A DNA stretch of 64,000 nucleotides, taken from positions 5,551,001 to 5,615,000 of the forward strand of contig NZ_LT670818.1 in assembly GCF_900129505.1 (NCBI RefSeq). The letters run 5' to 3'. The stretch is from Bradyrhizobium erythrophlei (lineage in GTDB: Bacteria; Pseudomonadota; Alphaproteobacteria; Rhizobiales; Xanthobacteraceae). This document shows positions 1-9,959 of this stretch, one piece after another. The notes under the pieces were generated by a model, which had not been told where the DNA came from, did no database searches, and saw only the letters and a list, made by a program, of their open reading frames with translations. The translations under genes were made by a program, and so were the position numbers. Within the stretch, counting starts at the first letter, position 1; each line of letters opens with the position of its first letter.

Positions 1-577
1 ACGGCAATATTTTCGTTCGCACGGATTGCCGCGCTTCTCTCTCTATCACCGGTAGTCCTGTCACCGGCGGTCGCGCTCTTCGCCCGAGCGAAACTTCGGC
101 AAGATCCGTATCCGTCTGGGCTCGGCTTTGTTTCCTTCATTGTTTCCGCCAGACAATTGAGACAGGGGAAGGCTGCGTGATCTCCCTAAGGGCAATTGCT
201 CATCGGTCGTCCTGACGAGATGAGTAGAAAACCCCCTCGCCGTCGAGTCAAGCGAAAGGATTGTGGCAACTACTGCGAGTAAGCTTCGGATTTAGCTAAA
301 ACAACGCGGCATTTCCGTGGGGTCCGGCATGCTGTTGGCCGCAGCATATCGATGCGGCGGAAGCCGCTCGGGAAGCCCCTAAGCAGTATTATCACTATAG
401 CTGCGGTCAGTACATTTGCTGATAACGGAGGCGCTTTTCCAGGTCCAGACTGATCGCGGTGAATTGATGTATTTCGCCAGGCGACCGGACCACCTCGTAA
501 GCAGGCCGATGATTTGGTGTTGGTCAATCTGGCGATGCCGCAGACCGAAACATTCGCGGCTCACCAAGGGTGGAACC
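1..577. other. Leader region without a supported gene
   Basis: No reading frame here looks like a protein. The open frames on either strand lack a plausible ribosome site or recognisable composition. The last part (about 560-577) carries the AAGGG ribosome site of the efflux adaptor gene that follows. I see no regulator gene beside the pump. Confidence 0.5.
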
Positions 578-1708
578 ATGCCTACAGGCGTCTGCCGGTC
601 GGTTTTGAATGAAAATCGTGCAAACAGGCAAAATCGTGCAAACAGGTTCGCGTGCATAGCGGCCGCCGCGTTGTCGCTTGCGGCGTGTCAGCGAGAGCCC
701 GAGCCCGCGGTTGCGGGAGCCCGCCCCGTCCGAACCACGACGATCGAGCGCAGCAAGGCTGGCGTGCCGCTCTCGTTTACCGGCCACGTCGAAGCGGAAG
801 ACGAAGTAGCATTGGCATTTCGTATTTCGGGCCGGCTCCTCAAGAACGACGGCAATCTCGGAGATCGGGTACAACCGGGGCAAGTGCTGGCGAAGCTCGA
901 ACCACAGAACGAGCTGAACACATTGCGGCAGGCGCAGGCGGGTCTGGCGGCCGCGCAGGGGCAGTTGACCCAGGCGCGCAATCATTTCGACCGTCAGGAG
1001 ACGCTGCTTGGCCAGGGGTGGACGACCCGTGCCAATTTCGACGTTGCAACGCAGGCGCTACAAACCGCTCAATCACAAGTCGATGCAGCCGAGGCGCAGT
1101 TGAAGAGCGCACACGATCTGGTGAGCTTCACCGAACTCAAAGCGGACGCGCCCGGTGTCATCACGGGAATCGGTCCGAGCGCCGGGGAAGTTGTCCAGGC
1201 CGGGCAGATGATCGCCAGGCTCGCGCGCCAGGACGGCCGCGACGCGGTCTTCGATGTGCCGGCTCAATTGATTCGGTCGGCACCGACTGATCCGCAAATC
1301 ACGGTGAGCTTGACGGATGACCCCACCGTAACGGCACGTGGGCGTGTCCGCGAGGTTGCAGCGCAAGCCAACGCAGTTACACGGACTTTTGAAGTCAAGG
1401 TCGGCCTGACTGATCCGCCGCCTGCGATGCGGCTTGGCGCCACGGTTACCGGACGCATGGAAACGGATGCCGTACCAATCATCGAAATTCCCGCGACGGC
1501 GCTGACGAAATCCAATCAGCAGCCCGCCGTCTGGATCGTCGATCCGTCAAGCCGTACGGTTTCAATACGAAATGTCGAGGTATTACGCTTCGAAGAGGCG
1601 CAGGTGGTCGTGTCGCAGGGGGTCGACACCGGAGAAATCGTCGTTACAGCAGGCGTGCAGGCTCTGCACCCCGGGCAAAAAGTCCGACTACTTGGGTCAG
1701 AGCAATGA
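578..1708 (+). CDS. RND efflux periplasmic adaptor (membrane fusion protein), lipoprotein
   Basis: This is the periplasmic adaptor of a tripartite RND pump, linking the inner-membrane transporter to an outer-membrane channel. I place the start at ATG 578, which has AAGGG just upstream, rather than at the longer open frame beginning at 416. The N-terminus then gives a signal peptide ending in the lipobox LSLAAC (about residues 30-37), so the mature protein should be a lipoprotein. A barrel-sandwich/lipoyl segment (about 60-90), an alpha-hairpin rich in Ala and Gln (about 100-180) and a beta-barrel region follow in the usual order. Length (376 aa) is normal. The stop overlaps the start of the pump gene. 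No outer-membrane channel gene is adjacent, so a TolC-like partner must be encoded elsewhere. Confidence 0.88.
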   Translation: MPTGVCRSVLNENRANRQNRANRFACIAAAALSLAACQREPEPAVAGARPVRTTTIERSKAGVPLSFTGHVEAEDEVALAFRISGRLLKNDGNLGDRVQPGQVLAKLEPQNELNTLRQAQAGLAAAQGQLTQARNHFDRQETLLGQGWTTRANFDVATQALQTAQSQVDAAEAQLKSAHDLVSFTELKADAPGVITGIGPSAGEVVQAGQMIARLARQDGRDAVFDVPAQLIRSAPTDPQITVSLTDDPTVTARGRVREVAAQANAVTRTFEVKVGLTDPPPAMRLGATVTGRMETDAVPIIEIPATALTKSNQQPAVWIVDPSSRTVSIRNVEVLRFEEAQVVVSQGVDTGEIVVTAGVQALHPGQKVRLLGSEQ

Positions 1709-4700
1709 CCGGCTTCAATCTTTCTGAATGGGCGCTCAACCACCGTTCGCTCGTCGCTTACACGATGATTGTTGCCGTCATTTCCGGTGCTTTGTCTTAT
1801 TCGCGGCTCGGCCGTAGCGAAGATCCATCCTTCATCATCAAGACGATGGTGGTCCAAGCCAGCTGGCCCGGGGCAACCGTGGAGGAGACCCTGAAGCAGG
1901 TCACGGAACGGCTCGAACGCACGCTGGAGGAGACGCCGCATCTGGATTTCCTGCGTAGTTTCACGCGCGCAGGCGTCACGACGATCTTCGTCAATCTGCA
2001 AGGCAGCGCGAGCGCGAAGGAAGTCGCCGACACCTGGTATCAGGTCCGCAAAAACATCGGCGATATGCGCCACACGCTGCCGGCGGGCGTCGTCGGTCCG
2101 GGCTTCAATGACGATTTCGGCGATACATTCGGAATCATCTACGGTTTCACCAGCGACGGATTTACCCTACGTGAGCTTCGGGATTACGTCGAAAATGTTC
2201 GCTCGAGGCTTCTTCTCGTTCCCGACGTATCGAAGATAGAACTGTTAGGAGCCCAGGACGAAAGGATTTTCGTCGAATTTTCGATGAAAGAGCTGGCGAG
2301 CCTTGGCATCGACCGTTCGGCGCTGATTTCAGCGCTACAAGCGCAGAACGTAATACGGCCGTCGGGCACGATCCAAACGGGGAGCGAAGATCTTTCGCTT
2401 CGGGTATCGGGCGCTTTTCAGTCCGAGCAGGATGTCGCCAATGTCAACTTCGTCGTTGGCGGACGGATACTCCGCCTCAGCGATATCGCGCAGGTACGGC
2501 GCGCTTACTCCGATCCTCCTCAACCCCAGTTTCGCGTCAATGGGGAACCCGCCATCGGCTTGGCCATCGCCATGCGCGACGGCGGCGATATTCTCGCGCT
2601 CGGCAGGAGCCTCAAGCGCGCTATGGCAAAGATCACCGCAGATCTGCCGATCGGCATCGAGCCGAAGCTCGTCGCGGACCAGGCCGTCACCGTTGAAGCC
2701 GCGATCTCCGAATTCATGACGTCGCTGTTGCAAGCGATCGGTATTATCCTGGTTGTGAGTTTCATCAGTCTTGGCATCCGACCGGGATTGATTATCGCGC
2801 TTTCCATTCCACTGACACTCGCAATTGTCTTCCCGATCATGAAAATGGCGGGAATCGATATGCAGCGCATATCGCTTGGAGCGCTTATCATAGCTCTGGC
2901 GTTGCTGGTTGATGATGCAATGACCACCACAGATGCCACGCTCAGCCGCCTGGCACTGGGTGACGGCAAGGTCGAGGCCGCGACATTTGCTTTCCGAACC
3001 TACGCGTTCGCCATGCTGGCGGGCACCCTGGTGACCATTGCCGGCTTCGTGCCGGTTGGCTTTGCGGCAAGCTCCGCGGGGGAATACACGTTTTCGCTCT
3101 TCGCGGTGGTCAGTATCGCACTGGTCGTGTCCTGGTTCGTTGCAGTCGTCTTTGCGCCGCTGTTGGGTATCCTGATTCTGAAACCGCCAGAGGCGGCGAA
3201 TACCGCAACCCCCGGCAAAGTGTTTCTCTTTTATCGCGGTTTCCTGACTTTCGCCATGCGAGCGAAGTGGCTGACGATCGTACTCTCGCTGGCGCTGTTC
3301 GCAGGATCCATTCTGGCGCTCCCGCTCATTCCCCGGCAATTCTTCCCGTCGTCGGATCGCCCGGAGCTACTGGCCGACATAAGCCTCCCGCAGAACGCAT
3401 CGATCTATGCCAGCGAAACGGCCGCGCAGAAGTTTGATGCGTTTCTCAAGGGGGATCCGGACGTAGCGCGGTGGAGCACTTATGTCGGACGCGGCGCAAT
3501 TCGTTTCTACCTGCCGCTCGATGTTCAATTGCCAAACGACTTTTTCACCCAGTCGGTGATCGTTGCAAAGGACGTAGCGGCACGGGAACGGCTGCGCAAA
3601 AAACTGATAGAGTTTCTGGCCGACGAATTTCCGAGTGCGATCGCCCGGGTGTCGCCGCTTGAACTTGGGCCGCCGGTCGGTTGGCCGGTGCAGTATCGCG
3701 TCAGCGGTCCCGATGTCAGTGCGGTCCGGGAGATTGCGTTCAATCTGGCCCGGATCGTCGCGTCCAATCCCAAAATTGGAGATGTCGCTTACGATTGGAT
3801 CGAGCCGGCACGCCAGGTGCGCATTCGCGTCGACCAGGATGAGGCGCGTTTGCTTGGCCTGAGTTCCCAGGCGGTGGGCGCCGTACTGAATGCGGTCCTC
3901 TCGGGTATCTCGGTGACCCAGGTGCGCGATGATATTTATCTGGTCGATGTCGTCGTACGAGCGACCGACGAACAGCGTGTCTCGCTTTCAAACCTACGCA
4001 GTCTGCAAGTCCCGGTGCCGGGAGGGCGGACAGTGCCGCTCAGTCAGTTTGCGACCTTCGAATACGAGCAGGTACAGCCATTGATATGGCGGCGCGACCT
4101 CGTGCCCACGCTGACCGTGCTGGCCGACATCGTTCCGGGGACTCTGCCGGAGACCGTGGTCACAGTACTTTCCCCGTCGGTAGAAACCCTGACAAAGACC
4201 CTTCCGGAATCGTACAGCATCGTTGTTGGCGGAACGGTGGAAGAGAGCAAAAAATCGCAGGCGTCTGTCATTGCCGTCGTGCCGATGATGCTCCTCATCA
4301 TGTTCACCATCCTGATGGTCCAGCTTCAAAGCTTTCACAGGCTGTTTCTGGTCCTCAGCGTGGCACCTCTCGGGCTTATTGGCGTCGTCGCAGCGCTGCT
4401 GATATCTGGCAGACCGCTCGGGTTCGTTGCGATCCTCGGCATTCTGGCTCTGGTGGGCATGATCACAAAGAATGCCGTGATTCTGATAGGCCAGATCGAT
4501 GCCGAGCGGGAGCAAGGCAAAACCGTCTGGGAATCAGCGATTGATGCGAGCAGTTCGCGCTTCCGCCCCATCATGCTGACGGCGGTTTCGACGGTGCTCG
4601 GAATGATTCCAATTGCACCAACCGTGTTCTGGGGACCGATGGCGTTTGCGATCATGGGCGGCCTGCTGGTCGCAACCATTCTGACGCTGATCTTTCTGCC

Positions 4701-4830
4701 CACGTTGTATGTTGTCTGGTTCAAAGGAACTGAGGGCTCGTCAGGGCCCTCCGTCGAGACCGGCATCGATGCCAAACGCGCGTTGCACCAGGCCGCATCC
4801 AGGCTCGATTCGGATCTTCAGAAAACATAA
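1705..4830 (+). CDS. RND family efflux pump, inner-membrane permease
   Basis: This 1041-aa protein is the proton-driven transporter of the pump, of the AcrB/MexB superfamily. Length and architecture fit: one N-terminal membrane helix (about residues 15-32), a large periplasmic loop, a bundle of helices (about 335-490), a second periplasmic loop and a second helix bundle (about 855-1015). The fourth-helix motif LLVDDAM carries the paired Asp residues of the proton relay. The gene overlaps the adaptor by an ATGA junction, so the two are translationally coupled. The substrate cannot be inferred from sequence; the sequence resembles the acriflavine/multidrug branch more than the heavy-metal branch, but this is a judgement by eye. 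Confidence 0.92.
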   Translation: MTGFNLSEWALNHRSLVAYTMIVAVISGALSYSRLGRSEDPSFIIKTMVVQASWPGATVEETLKQVTERLERTLEETPHLDFLRSFTRAGVTTIFVNLQGSASAKEVADTWYQVRKNIGDMRHTLPAGVVGPGFNDDFGDTFGIIYGFTSDGFTLRELRDYVENVRSRLLLVPDVSKIELLGAQDERIFVEFSMKELASLGIDRSALISALQAQNVIRPSGTIQTGSEDLSLRVSGAFQSEQDVANVNFVVGGRILRLSDIAQVRRAYSDPPQPQFRVNGEPAIGLAIAMRDGGDILALGRSLKRAMAKITADLPIGIEPKLVADQAVTVEAAISEFMTSLLQAIGIILVVSFISLGIRPGLIIALSIPLTLAIVFPIMKMAGIDMQRISLGALIIALALLVDDAMTTTDATLSRLALGDGKVEAATFAFRTYAFAMLAGTLVTIAGFVPVGFAASSAGEYTFSLFAVVSIALVVSWFVAVVFAPLLGILILKPPEAANTATPGKVFLFYRGFLTFAMRAKWLTIVLSLALFAGSILALPLIPRQFFPSSDRPELLADISLPQNASIYASETAAQKFDAFLKGDPDVARWSTYVGRGAIRFYLPLDVQLPNDFFTQSVIVAKDVAARERLRKKLIEFLADEFPSAIARVSPLELGPPVGWPVQYRVSGPDVSAVREIAFNLARIVASNPKIGDVAYDWIEPARQVRIRVDQDEARLLGLSSQAVGAVLNAVLSGISVTQVRDDIYLVDVVVRATDEQRVSLSNLRSLQVPVPGGRTVPLSQFATFEYEQVQPLIWRRDLVPTLTVLADIVPGTLPETVVTVLSPSVETLTKTLPESYSIVVGGTVEESKKSQASVIAVVPMMLLIMFTILMVQLQSFHRLFLVLSVAPLGLIGVVAALLISGRPLGFVAILGILALVGMITKNAVILIGQIDAEREQGKTVWESAIDASSSRFRPIMLTAVSTVLGMIPIAPTVFWGPMAFAIMGGLLVATILTLIFLPTLYVVWFKGTEGSSGPSVETGIDAKRALHQAASRLDSDLQKT

Positions 4831-5155
4831 CCAAGGACGGCTTTGCTTATTTGCCATCGGCTCGGCCAGCCCAATCTGATCCGCTATGAAGGTGCGGTTA
4901 AGGTGATTTCCCACCTTTGACCGGGTGATTACCCGATATTCGCGTTCACCCTGAACGTGCAGTCTGCGGATGCCATTTCCAATGCGGTTTCGTTGGAATT
5001 GCAGCCGGCCGGCTTTCGTCGGGGTCATCGCCGACCGACAGAGACACCCTCCGAGAGGAGGAACGTCGCTCCTGACCGGCACGGTTCTTCTGCAGACCAT
5101 CGCGAGCGCGCAGGTTGGCTCCGGGCCGCGCATGGGAGGATTGGAAGGCGCGGCC
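4831..5155 (+). other. Intergenic region upstream of the arginine antiporter
   Basis: No gene is supported. An open frame runs through from 4970 into the antiporter gene, but the amino acids before residue 63 are basic and unlike the family. I looked for an FNR/FixK box of the TTGAT-N4-ATCAA type, as expected for anaerobic arginine deiminase operons, and saw no convincing match. Confidence 0.4.
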
Positions 5156-6589
5156 ATGAGCAAGGATGCAGACGAACAAAAGCTGCCGTTGACGACGCTG
5201 ACCGCCATGGTGGTTGGTGGCATGGTCGGGGCCGGGGTGTTCTCGATACCGCGCAACTTCGCGCAGGCGACCGGCATTTACGGCGCGCTCATTGCCTGGG
5301 CTATCGCCGGAGCGGGCATGTTGATGCTGGCGTTCGTGTTTCAGACCCTGGCCAATCGAAAGCCGGATCTCGATGCGGGCGTCTATGCGTATGCGCGGGC
5401 CGGCTTCGGGCCTTACGTCGGCTTCTTCTCCGCTTTCGGTTACTGGGCGAGCGCCTGTGTCGGCAACGTATCGTACTGGATCCTCATCAAGTCCACGCTC
5501 GGCGCATTTCTTCCCGTTCTGGGACAAGGCAACACGGTCGTCGCAGTTGCGATTTCTTCCGCGGGTGTCTGGGCCTTTCATTTTCTCGTGCTACGCGGAG
5601 TCAGGGAAGCCGCAGCAATCAACAAGATCGTGACGATTGCCAAGGTCGTCCCGCTGCTGTTGTTCCTGGTGCTGACGATTTTCTTCCTCAAGCCGGATGT
5701 GTTCGTGGCCAATCTTTGGGGAGGCTCGGCTGGAGATTACGGGAACCTCTTCGAACAGGTGAAGTCGACGATGCTTGTGACCGTTTTCGTGTTCCTGGGC
5801 ATTGAGGGTGCGAGCAATTATTCACGGCTCGCGCAAAGGCGCGAAGACGTAGGTATCGCCACGGTGAGCGGGTTCCTGGGTGTACTTGCCCTGTTCGCAT
5901 CCGTGTCGATCCTGTCCTACGGTATCCTGCCGCGAACGGAACTCGCGCAACTCCGCCAGCCGTCAGTCGGTGGCGTTCTTGAGGCTGCGGTCGGTCATTG
6001 GGGTGCTGTGTTCATCGGCGCCGGGGTTATCGTTTCGGTACTAGGCGCCTACCTGGCCTGGACCCTGATGGCCGCCGAGGTGCTGTCCGTTGCAGCGAAG
6101 CGGCAGGACATGCCGGCTTTCCTGGCGCATGAGAACGCCAATCAGGTGCCGTCGTCCGCGCTGCTGATGACCACCCTGCTGATTCAAGTGGTGCTCGTCG
6201 CCACATTGTTCTCCGACGATGCCTTCACTTTCGCCTTGTCGTTATGCAGCCACCTGTCGCTGATTCCCTACTTCCTCTCGGCTGCATTTGCATTGATGCT
6301 TGTGTTTCGGAAAGAGACTTACGAGAAGGATCCCGGCGACCTCGGCAAAGACGCCATCATCGCGATCCTGGCGACGGTCTACACGATCTTCCTGCTGTTT
6401 GCTGGCGGGACGAAGTTCCTGTTGCTCGGATTCATTATCTACGCGCCGGGGACAATCCTCTACTACATCACCCGGAAGGAACTGGGCAAACAACTCTTTA
6501 CCCCCGCGGAATGGATATTGTTTGGCGTTGCAGTCGTGGGATGCCTTGTCGGCATCCACGGGCTCGTCACCGGTTACATCACGATTTAG
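5156..6589 (+). CDS. arcD: Arginine:ornithine antiporter (APA superfamily)
   Basis: A 477-aa polytopic membrane protein of the basic amino acid/polyamine antiporter family. The first helix carries the family's Gly-rich substrate motif (GGMVGAGVFSIP, about residues 18-29), and around twelve hydrophobic segments follow. I chose ATG 5156 because GGAAGG lies seven bases upstream and the protein then begins directly with a typical MSKDADEQKLPL start. Family knowledge: ArcD exchanges external arginine for ornithine. The arginine deiminase gene follows after 21 bp, so the two form one unit. Lysine or another cationic substrate is possible, but the neighbour favours arginine. Confidence 0.88.
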   Translation: MSKDADEQKLPLTTLTAMVVGGMVGAGVFSIPRNFAQATGIYGALIAWAIAGAGMLMLAFVFQTLANRKPDLDAGVYAYARAGFGPYVGFFSAFGYWASACVGNVSYWILIKSTLGAFLPVLGQGNTVVAVAISSAGVWAFHFLVLRGVREAAAINKIVTIAKVVPLLLFLVLTIFFLKPDVFVANLWGGSAGDYGNLFEQVKSTMLVTVFVFLGIEGASNYSRLAQRREDVGIATVSGFLGVLALFASVSILSYGILPRTELAQLRQPSVGGVLEAAVGHWGAVFIGAGVIVSVLGAYLAWTLMAAEVLSVAAKRQDMPAFLAHENANQVPSSALLMTTLLIQVVLVATLFSDDAFTFALSLCSHLSLIPYFLSAAFALMLVFRKETYEKDPGDLGKDAIIAILATVYTIFLLFAGGTKFLLLGFIIYAPGTILYYITRKELGKQLFTPAEWILFGVAVVGCLVGIHGLVTGYITI

Positions 6590-6610
6590 TCCAATGCCTG
6601 GGAGTCCATC

Positions 6611-7864
6611 ATGGCGAGTACAAAAGACGTCCAACTGGGTGTGCACTCCGAGGTTGGTCAGCTACGAAAGGTAATGGTCTGTGCGCCGGGCCTCGCTCAC
6701 ACCCGCCTGACGCCGTCCAATTGCGATCAGTTGCTGTTCGATGATGTCCTGTGGGTGGATAACGCCAAGCGCGACCACTTCGACTTCGTCACCAAGATGC
6801 GCGACAGGGGAATTGAAGTGCTGGATATGCACAACCTGCTCGCCGAAACAGTGGCGGTGCCTGAAGGCAAGAAGTGGATTCTCGACAACCAGGTCGTGCC
6901 AAATCAAGTAGGGTTAGGCTTCATCGACGAATTGAAAAGCTATCTTTCCGGCCTCGTCGACCGGAAACTAGCGGAAACGCTGATCGGCGGTCTTTCGACA
7001 CATGACTTTCCGGAAACGCATGGCGGCGCAGCACTCAAGATGGTCAAGGAGGCGGCAGGTGCGACCGAGTATCTGCTGCCACCGCTGCCCAATACCTTGT
7101 ATACACGCGACACGACGTGTTGGATCTATGGCGGCGTGACACTCAACGCGCTCTATTGGCCGGCGCGACACGAGGAAACGATCCTCACCACGGCGATCTA
7201 CAAGTTCCATCCTGATTTCGCAGGTAAGGTCAACGTTTGGTGGGGCGATCCCACGCAGGATCATGGACTAGCCACGCTGGAAGGTGGCGACGTGATGCCC
7301 ATTGGCAAGGGTGTCGTTCTCATTGGTATGAGCGAACGCACCTCTCGCCAGGCTATCAGCCAGCTCGCGGCGACGCTATTCAAGAAAAAGGCGGCAGAAC
7401 GCGTGATCGTCGCGGCCATGCCCAAGATACGCGCCGCCATGCACCTCGACACCGTGTTTACTTTCGCTGACCGCGATTGCGTGCTCCTCGCGCCCGACTT
7501 TATGAAGCAGACACGCACATTTTCGTATCGCCCAAGCAATGAACCGAGCGGCGTCGAGTTGCATCGCGAGGAAAAGCCTTTTGTCAGCGTTGTTGAGGAA
7601 GCGCTTGGGCTGAAGAAACTTCGCGTTGTTGAGGCCGGTGGCACCGACTACCAACGCGAGCGGACGCAATGGGACAGTGGTGCCAACCTTGTTTGCGCGT
7701 CGCCAGGTGTCGTGTACGCCTATGATCGCAACACCTATACCAACACGCTCCTGCGCAAGGAAGGCATCGAAGTCATAACTATCGTCGGCGCAGAACTGGG
7801 TCGCGGGCGCGGAGGTGGACACTGCATGACCTGCCCGATTAGCCGCGATGCGGCGGACTACTGA
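6611..7864 (+). CDS. arcA: Arginine deiminase
   Basis: This 417-aa cytoplasmic enzyme hydrolyses L-arginine to citrulline and ammonia. The N-terminus ([18 protein letters not shown]), the substrate loop ([10 protein letters not shown], about residues 166-175) and the C-terminal [13 protein letters not shown] with the nucleophilic Cys (about 405) are all typical of ArcA. Length is normal. Ornithine carbamoyltransferase and carbamate kinase, which complete the ATP-yielding pathway, are not adjacent. Antiporter plus deiminase alone would import arginine and release ammonia, which would mainly raise pH; that role is inferred. Confidence 0.95.
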   Translation: MASTKDVQLGVHSEVGQLRKVMVCAPGLAHTRLTPSNCDQLLFDDVLWVDNAKRDHFDFVTKMRDRGIEVLDMHNLLAETVAVPEGKKWILDNQVVPNQVGLGFIDELKSYLSGLVDRKLAETLIGGLSTHDFPETHGGAALKMVKEAAGATEYLLPPLPNTLYTRDTTCWIYGGVTLNALYWPARHEETILTTAIYKFHPDFAGKVNVWWGDPTQDHGLATLEGGDVMPIGKGVVLIGMSERTSRQAISQLAATLFKKKAAERVIVAAMPKIRAAMHLDTVFTFADRDCVLLAPDFMKQTRTFSYRPSNEPSGVELHREEKPFVSVVEEALGLKKLRVVEAGGTDYQRERTQWDSGANLVCASPGVVYAYDRNTYTNTLLRKEGIEVITIVGAELGRGRGGGHCMTCPISRDAADY

Positions 7865-8222
7865 GGTTGGGTTGATAATTGACCGGCTGGACAGCGATGA
7901 CATGGCGGTCACTTCGTCTGCTGCGGGACACGGAGATTCCTGACTATGACGAAGTTCCCGTTTAAGCTGACTTTCGTTCCCTCATTCGCACCTCGACCAG
8001 ATCTACCAATCGGTGGCATCTCCGGTGACCCGCGCAGGCGCGCGAAGCATGACGAAGTTTGCGAACAGCCGGTTGAAAAAGGGTTCCGCCCGGGACGACC
8101 GCTGGGGATGTGATTTGTTTGCAACGCAACCTGGCGAATTTGGTCATGAGTCGCCCTTATTGTTTGACAGGCGACTCGCTGGGCGTAACGTAAACAAACC
8201 TCGGCAACCACTGGTGGTTCCA
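7865..8222. other. Intergenic region with a short direct repeat
   Basis: No gene is supported. The phrase ATGACGAAGTT occurs twice, near 7946 and 8049, which suggests a small ancient duplication. A TTGACA at 8164-8169 could be a -35 element for the following outer-membrane protein gene, but no good -10 follows. Confidence 0.35.
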
Positions 8223-9035
8223 ATGCGGGGATCTAGAGGTCTGCTACCGATTTTGGGGTTGTTCTGCGCGAGCGGGGCGTTTGCCGCTGACTTGGATCTG
8301 ACCGAGGCCAAGGGCATCCCTTACACGGCGATGACCCCGACCTGGAGCGTCGTTGGATCGTTGTCGCCAACCTATACCGACAACGCTCTCTTCAGCCGTG
8401 ATGACCGGCGCCGAGATGTCTTTTATGAGCCCGACGTAAGTGCGAGGCTGGACGGAAATTTGTCTCCCGACCTGTCCTACCGTCTCTACGCCAGAGCGCA
8501 ATTCGAATCATTTGCAACAGAGCATGACGGCAATGCCGCGATCGCTCGTCTGGGAGCGCGACTAACAGAAAATCTCAACGGCTGGAGAATAACCGGTATC
8601 TACGAAAACCGGTATGACTACGACGGTATCTTTCGCGATCTAGCATTCATCTCTAACGACGTGAGCGGTTCGGTATCGCGCGACTTCACCTTTGGCAGGG
8701 TGACGTTATCGCCGCTGGTCCTGCTGACTTACCGGTTCTCTGATCTCGCCGAGGCCCGGCGCTGGAGGCTCGATGGGTTGGTCGGCATCGAGGTGCACCT
8801 TGATTCGAAGTGGTCCGTCGTCAGCACGCCGTTCATCGAAGCGTTTTGGTTCACCGACGGCCTGAACAGGGGCCGGCAAGATCAAATCTATTCCACATCT
8901 CTTGGGTTGAAATACAATATCAGCAGCAACGTTTCCCTTACTACCAGCACCATCTATGAAGTGCGATCATCGAACGTGGCCGTTCGTCGCTACACCGATT
9001 TCCAGATCGGTCCCAGGCTCGACTTCGCCTTTTGA
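8223..9035 (+). CDS. Outer-membrane beta-barrel protein, function unknown
   Basis: From ATG 8223 the product has a clear signal peptide (GLLPILGLFCASGAFAAD, cleavage near residue 24) and a 270-aa body of alternating hydrophobic and polar strands, such as the SLSPTYTDNALFS and DISGSVSRDFTF-like stretches. It ends in Phe (DFAF), the usual C-terminal signature read by the BAM complex. I read it as a small surface barrel, perhaps 10-12 strands. The longer frame from 8013 includes about 70 residues without barrel character and is rejected. A small secreted protein gene follows, and the antiporter operon lies further down. Specific function is not recognised. Confidence 0.75.
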   Translation: MRGSRGLLPILGLFCASGAFAADLDLTEAKGIPYTAMTPTWSVVGSLSPTYTDNALFSRDDRRRDVFYEPDVSARLDGNLSPDLSYRLYARAQFESFATEHDGNAAIARLGARLTENLNGWRITGIYENRYDYDGIFRDLAFISNDVSGSVSRDFTFGRVTLSPLVLLTYRFSDLAEARRWRLDGLVGIEVHLDSKWSVVSTPFIEAFWFTDGLNRGRQDQIYSTSLGLKYNISSNVSLTTSTIYEVRSSNVAVRRYTDFQIGPRLDFAF

Positions 9036-9058
9036 ATTGCCAGCAACAGGAAATGCAA

Positions 9059-9313
9059 ATGAAAACGTTGAGTGTTGTGATTGGCGCCCTAGCGTTGTTG
9101 TGCTTGGCGTCCCCCGTTACGGCGGATCCCCGTGATTCCGTCGACCGTGGTGACAGACTGGACAGAGATGCCATCCGGGACGATGTCCGTATCAACCGCC
9201 TCAAGGTGCCCCAGCATCCCTTGTCCGCCGAACAGCCGCAGGTGCAGCAGGAACCCACCGCGACTTCCAGGGCGAAGCAAAAAAAATCAAGGAAAGACGG
9301 AGAAGTTCATTAG
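9059..9313 (+). CDS. Small secreted protein, unknown function
   Basis: An 84-aa protein starting at ATG 9059 with a textbook signal peptide (MKTLSVVIGALALLCLASPVTA) and a very charged mature part rich in Asp, Arg, Lys and Gln, without Cys. AGGAAA lies upstream at a usable distance. It starts 23 bp after the outer-membrane barrel gene and is probably co-transcribed with it. I do not recognise the family; the mature part is probably disordered. Confidence 0.65.
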   Translation: MKTLSVVIGALALLCLASPVTADPRDSVDRGDRLDRDAIRDDVRINRLKVPQHPLSAEQPQVQQEPTATSRAKQKKSRKDGEVH

Positions 9314-9431
9314 CTCGGCGGCCGTTGTGCTCGTCTGATGCCGTCAGCATGTGACAAGCGCCGTCGCGAAGCAACCGCAGGCCGGTAGCGATAATCGCGC
9401 AATGGGGCCAGGCAAGCGTTCGGAGTCGATC

Positions 9432-9959
9432 GTGAGCGCTCCAGGAGCCGAAGTTCGAAATGTTGGCGCGCCAAGCATGCTTGCGAGTGCGCTGTCCCGG
9501 GCTGTCGCATTTTTTAGTCTCTGGCTGCTGTTAACCTCTGCCGCCCCCGCCGATCTTGTGGCCGGATTACTGGCTGCTGTTGCGGCAAGCTGGGTAAGTC
9601 TACGATTGATGCCCGCGGAGCAGGGGGGTCTGCGTCCCGTTTCCTTCGTCAAATTTCTGTTGCACTTTCTGCGCCAGTCGATCGGTGCCGGGACGGAGGT
9701 CGCGTTGCTGGCGCTTCATCCTCGGCTGTCGTTGCGCGCCGGCTTTGTGATCTATCAGCCTCACCTTCCGCCCGGCACGAGGAGAAATGTGTTCTGCGCC
9801 ATTACGAGCTTGATGCCGGGCACACTTCCTTGCGGTTCGGCCGATGACAACGGGCTTACCATCCATTGCCTTGACGTGACGCAGCCGGTGCTCGAGCAAT
9901 TGTCTGCGGAGGAAAGGTTATGCATCCAAACACTCGGGGAGGGACCAAGGGATGGATAG
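9432..9959 (+). CDS. mnhE: Monovalent cation/H+ antiporter subunit E (MnhE/MrpE; MbhA-like)
   Basis: First gene of a seven-gene antiporter operon. Two or three hydrophobic helices at the N-terminus (FFSLWLLLTS, LVAGLLAAVAASWVSL) are followed by the MrpE-like soluble part with the TSLMPGTLPCGS motif (canonical TLTPGT). I set the start at GTG 9432 because GGAG lies six bases upstream; the frame is open from GTG 9351, and ATG 9477 would also give a normal 160-aa MrpE. The 3' end overlaps the start of subunit F. Confidence 0.82.
   Translation: MSAPGAEVRNVGAPSMLASALSRAVAFFSLWLLLTSAAPADLVAGLLAAVAASWVSLRLMPAEQGGLRPVSFVKFLLHFLRQSIGAGTEVALLALHPRLSLRAGFVIYQPHLPPGTRRNVFCAITSLMPGTLPCGSADDNGLTIHCLDVTQPVLEQLSAEERLCIQTLGEGPRDG

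Noticed and set aside
1516..2073. 185-codon minus-strand frame across the adaptor/pump junction.
   Set aside because: Shadow of two well-supported coupled genes.
2335..3339. 334-codon open frame antisense to the RND pump gene.
   Set aside because: The composition (very rich in Arg, His, Gln, Asp) is that of an antisense shadow of a membrane protein gene; the sense strand is unambiguous.
4831..5155. Possible FNR/FixK box controlling the arginine deiminase genes.
   Set aside because: No sequence close enough to TTGAT-N4-ATCAA was found.
8164..8191. TTGACA followed at 16-17 bases by TAACGT or AACGTA as a sigma-70 promoter.
   Set aside because: The -10 match is poor (three of six), so I do not list it as a feature.
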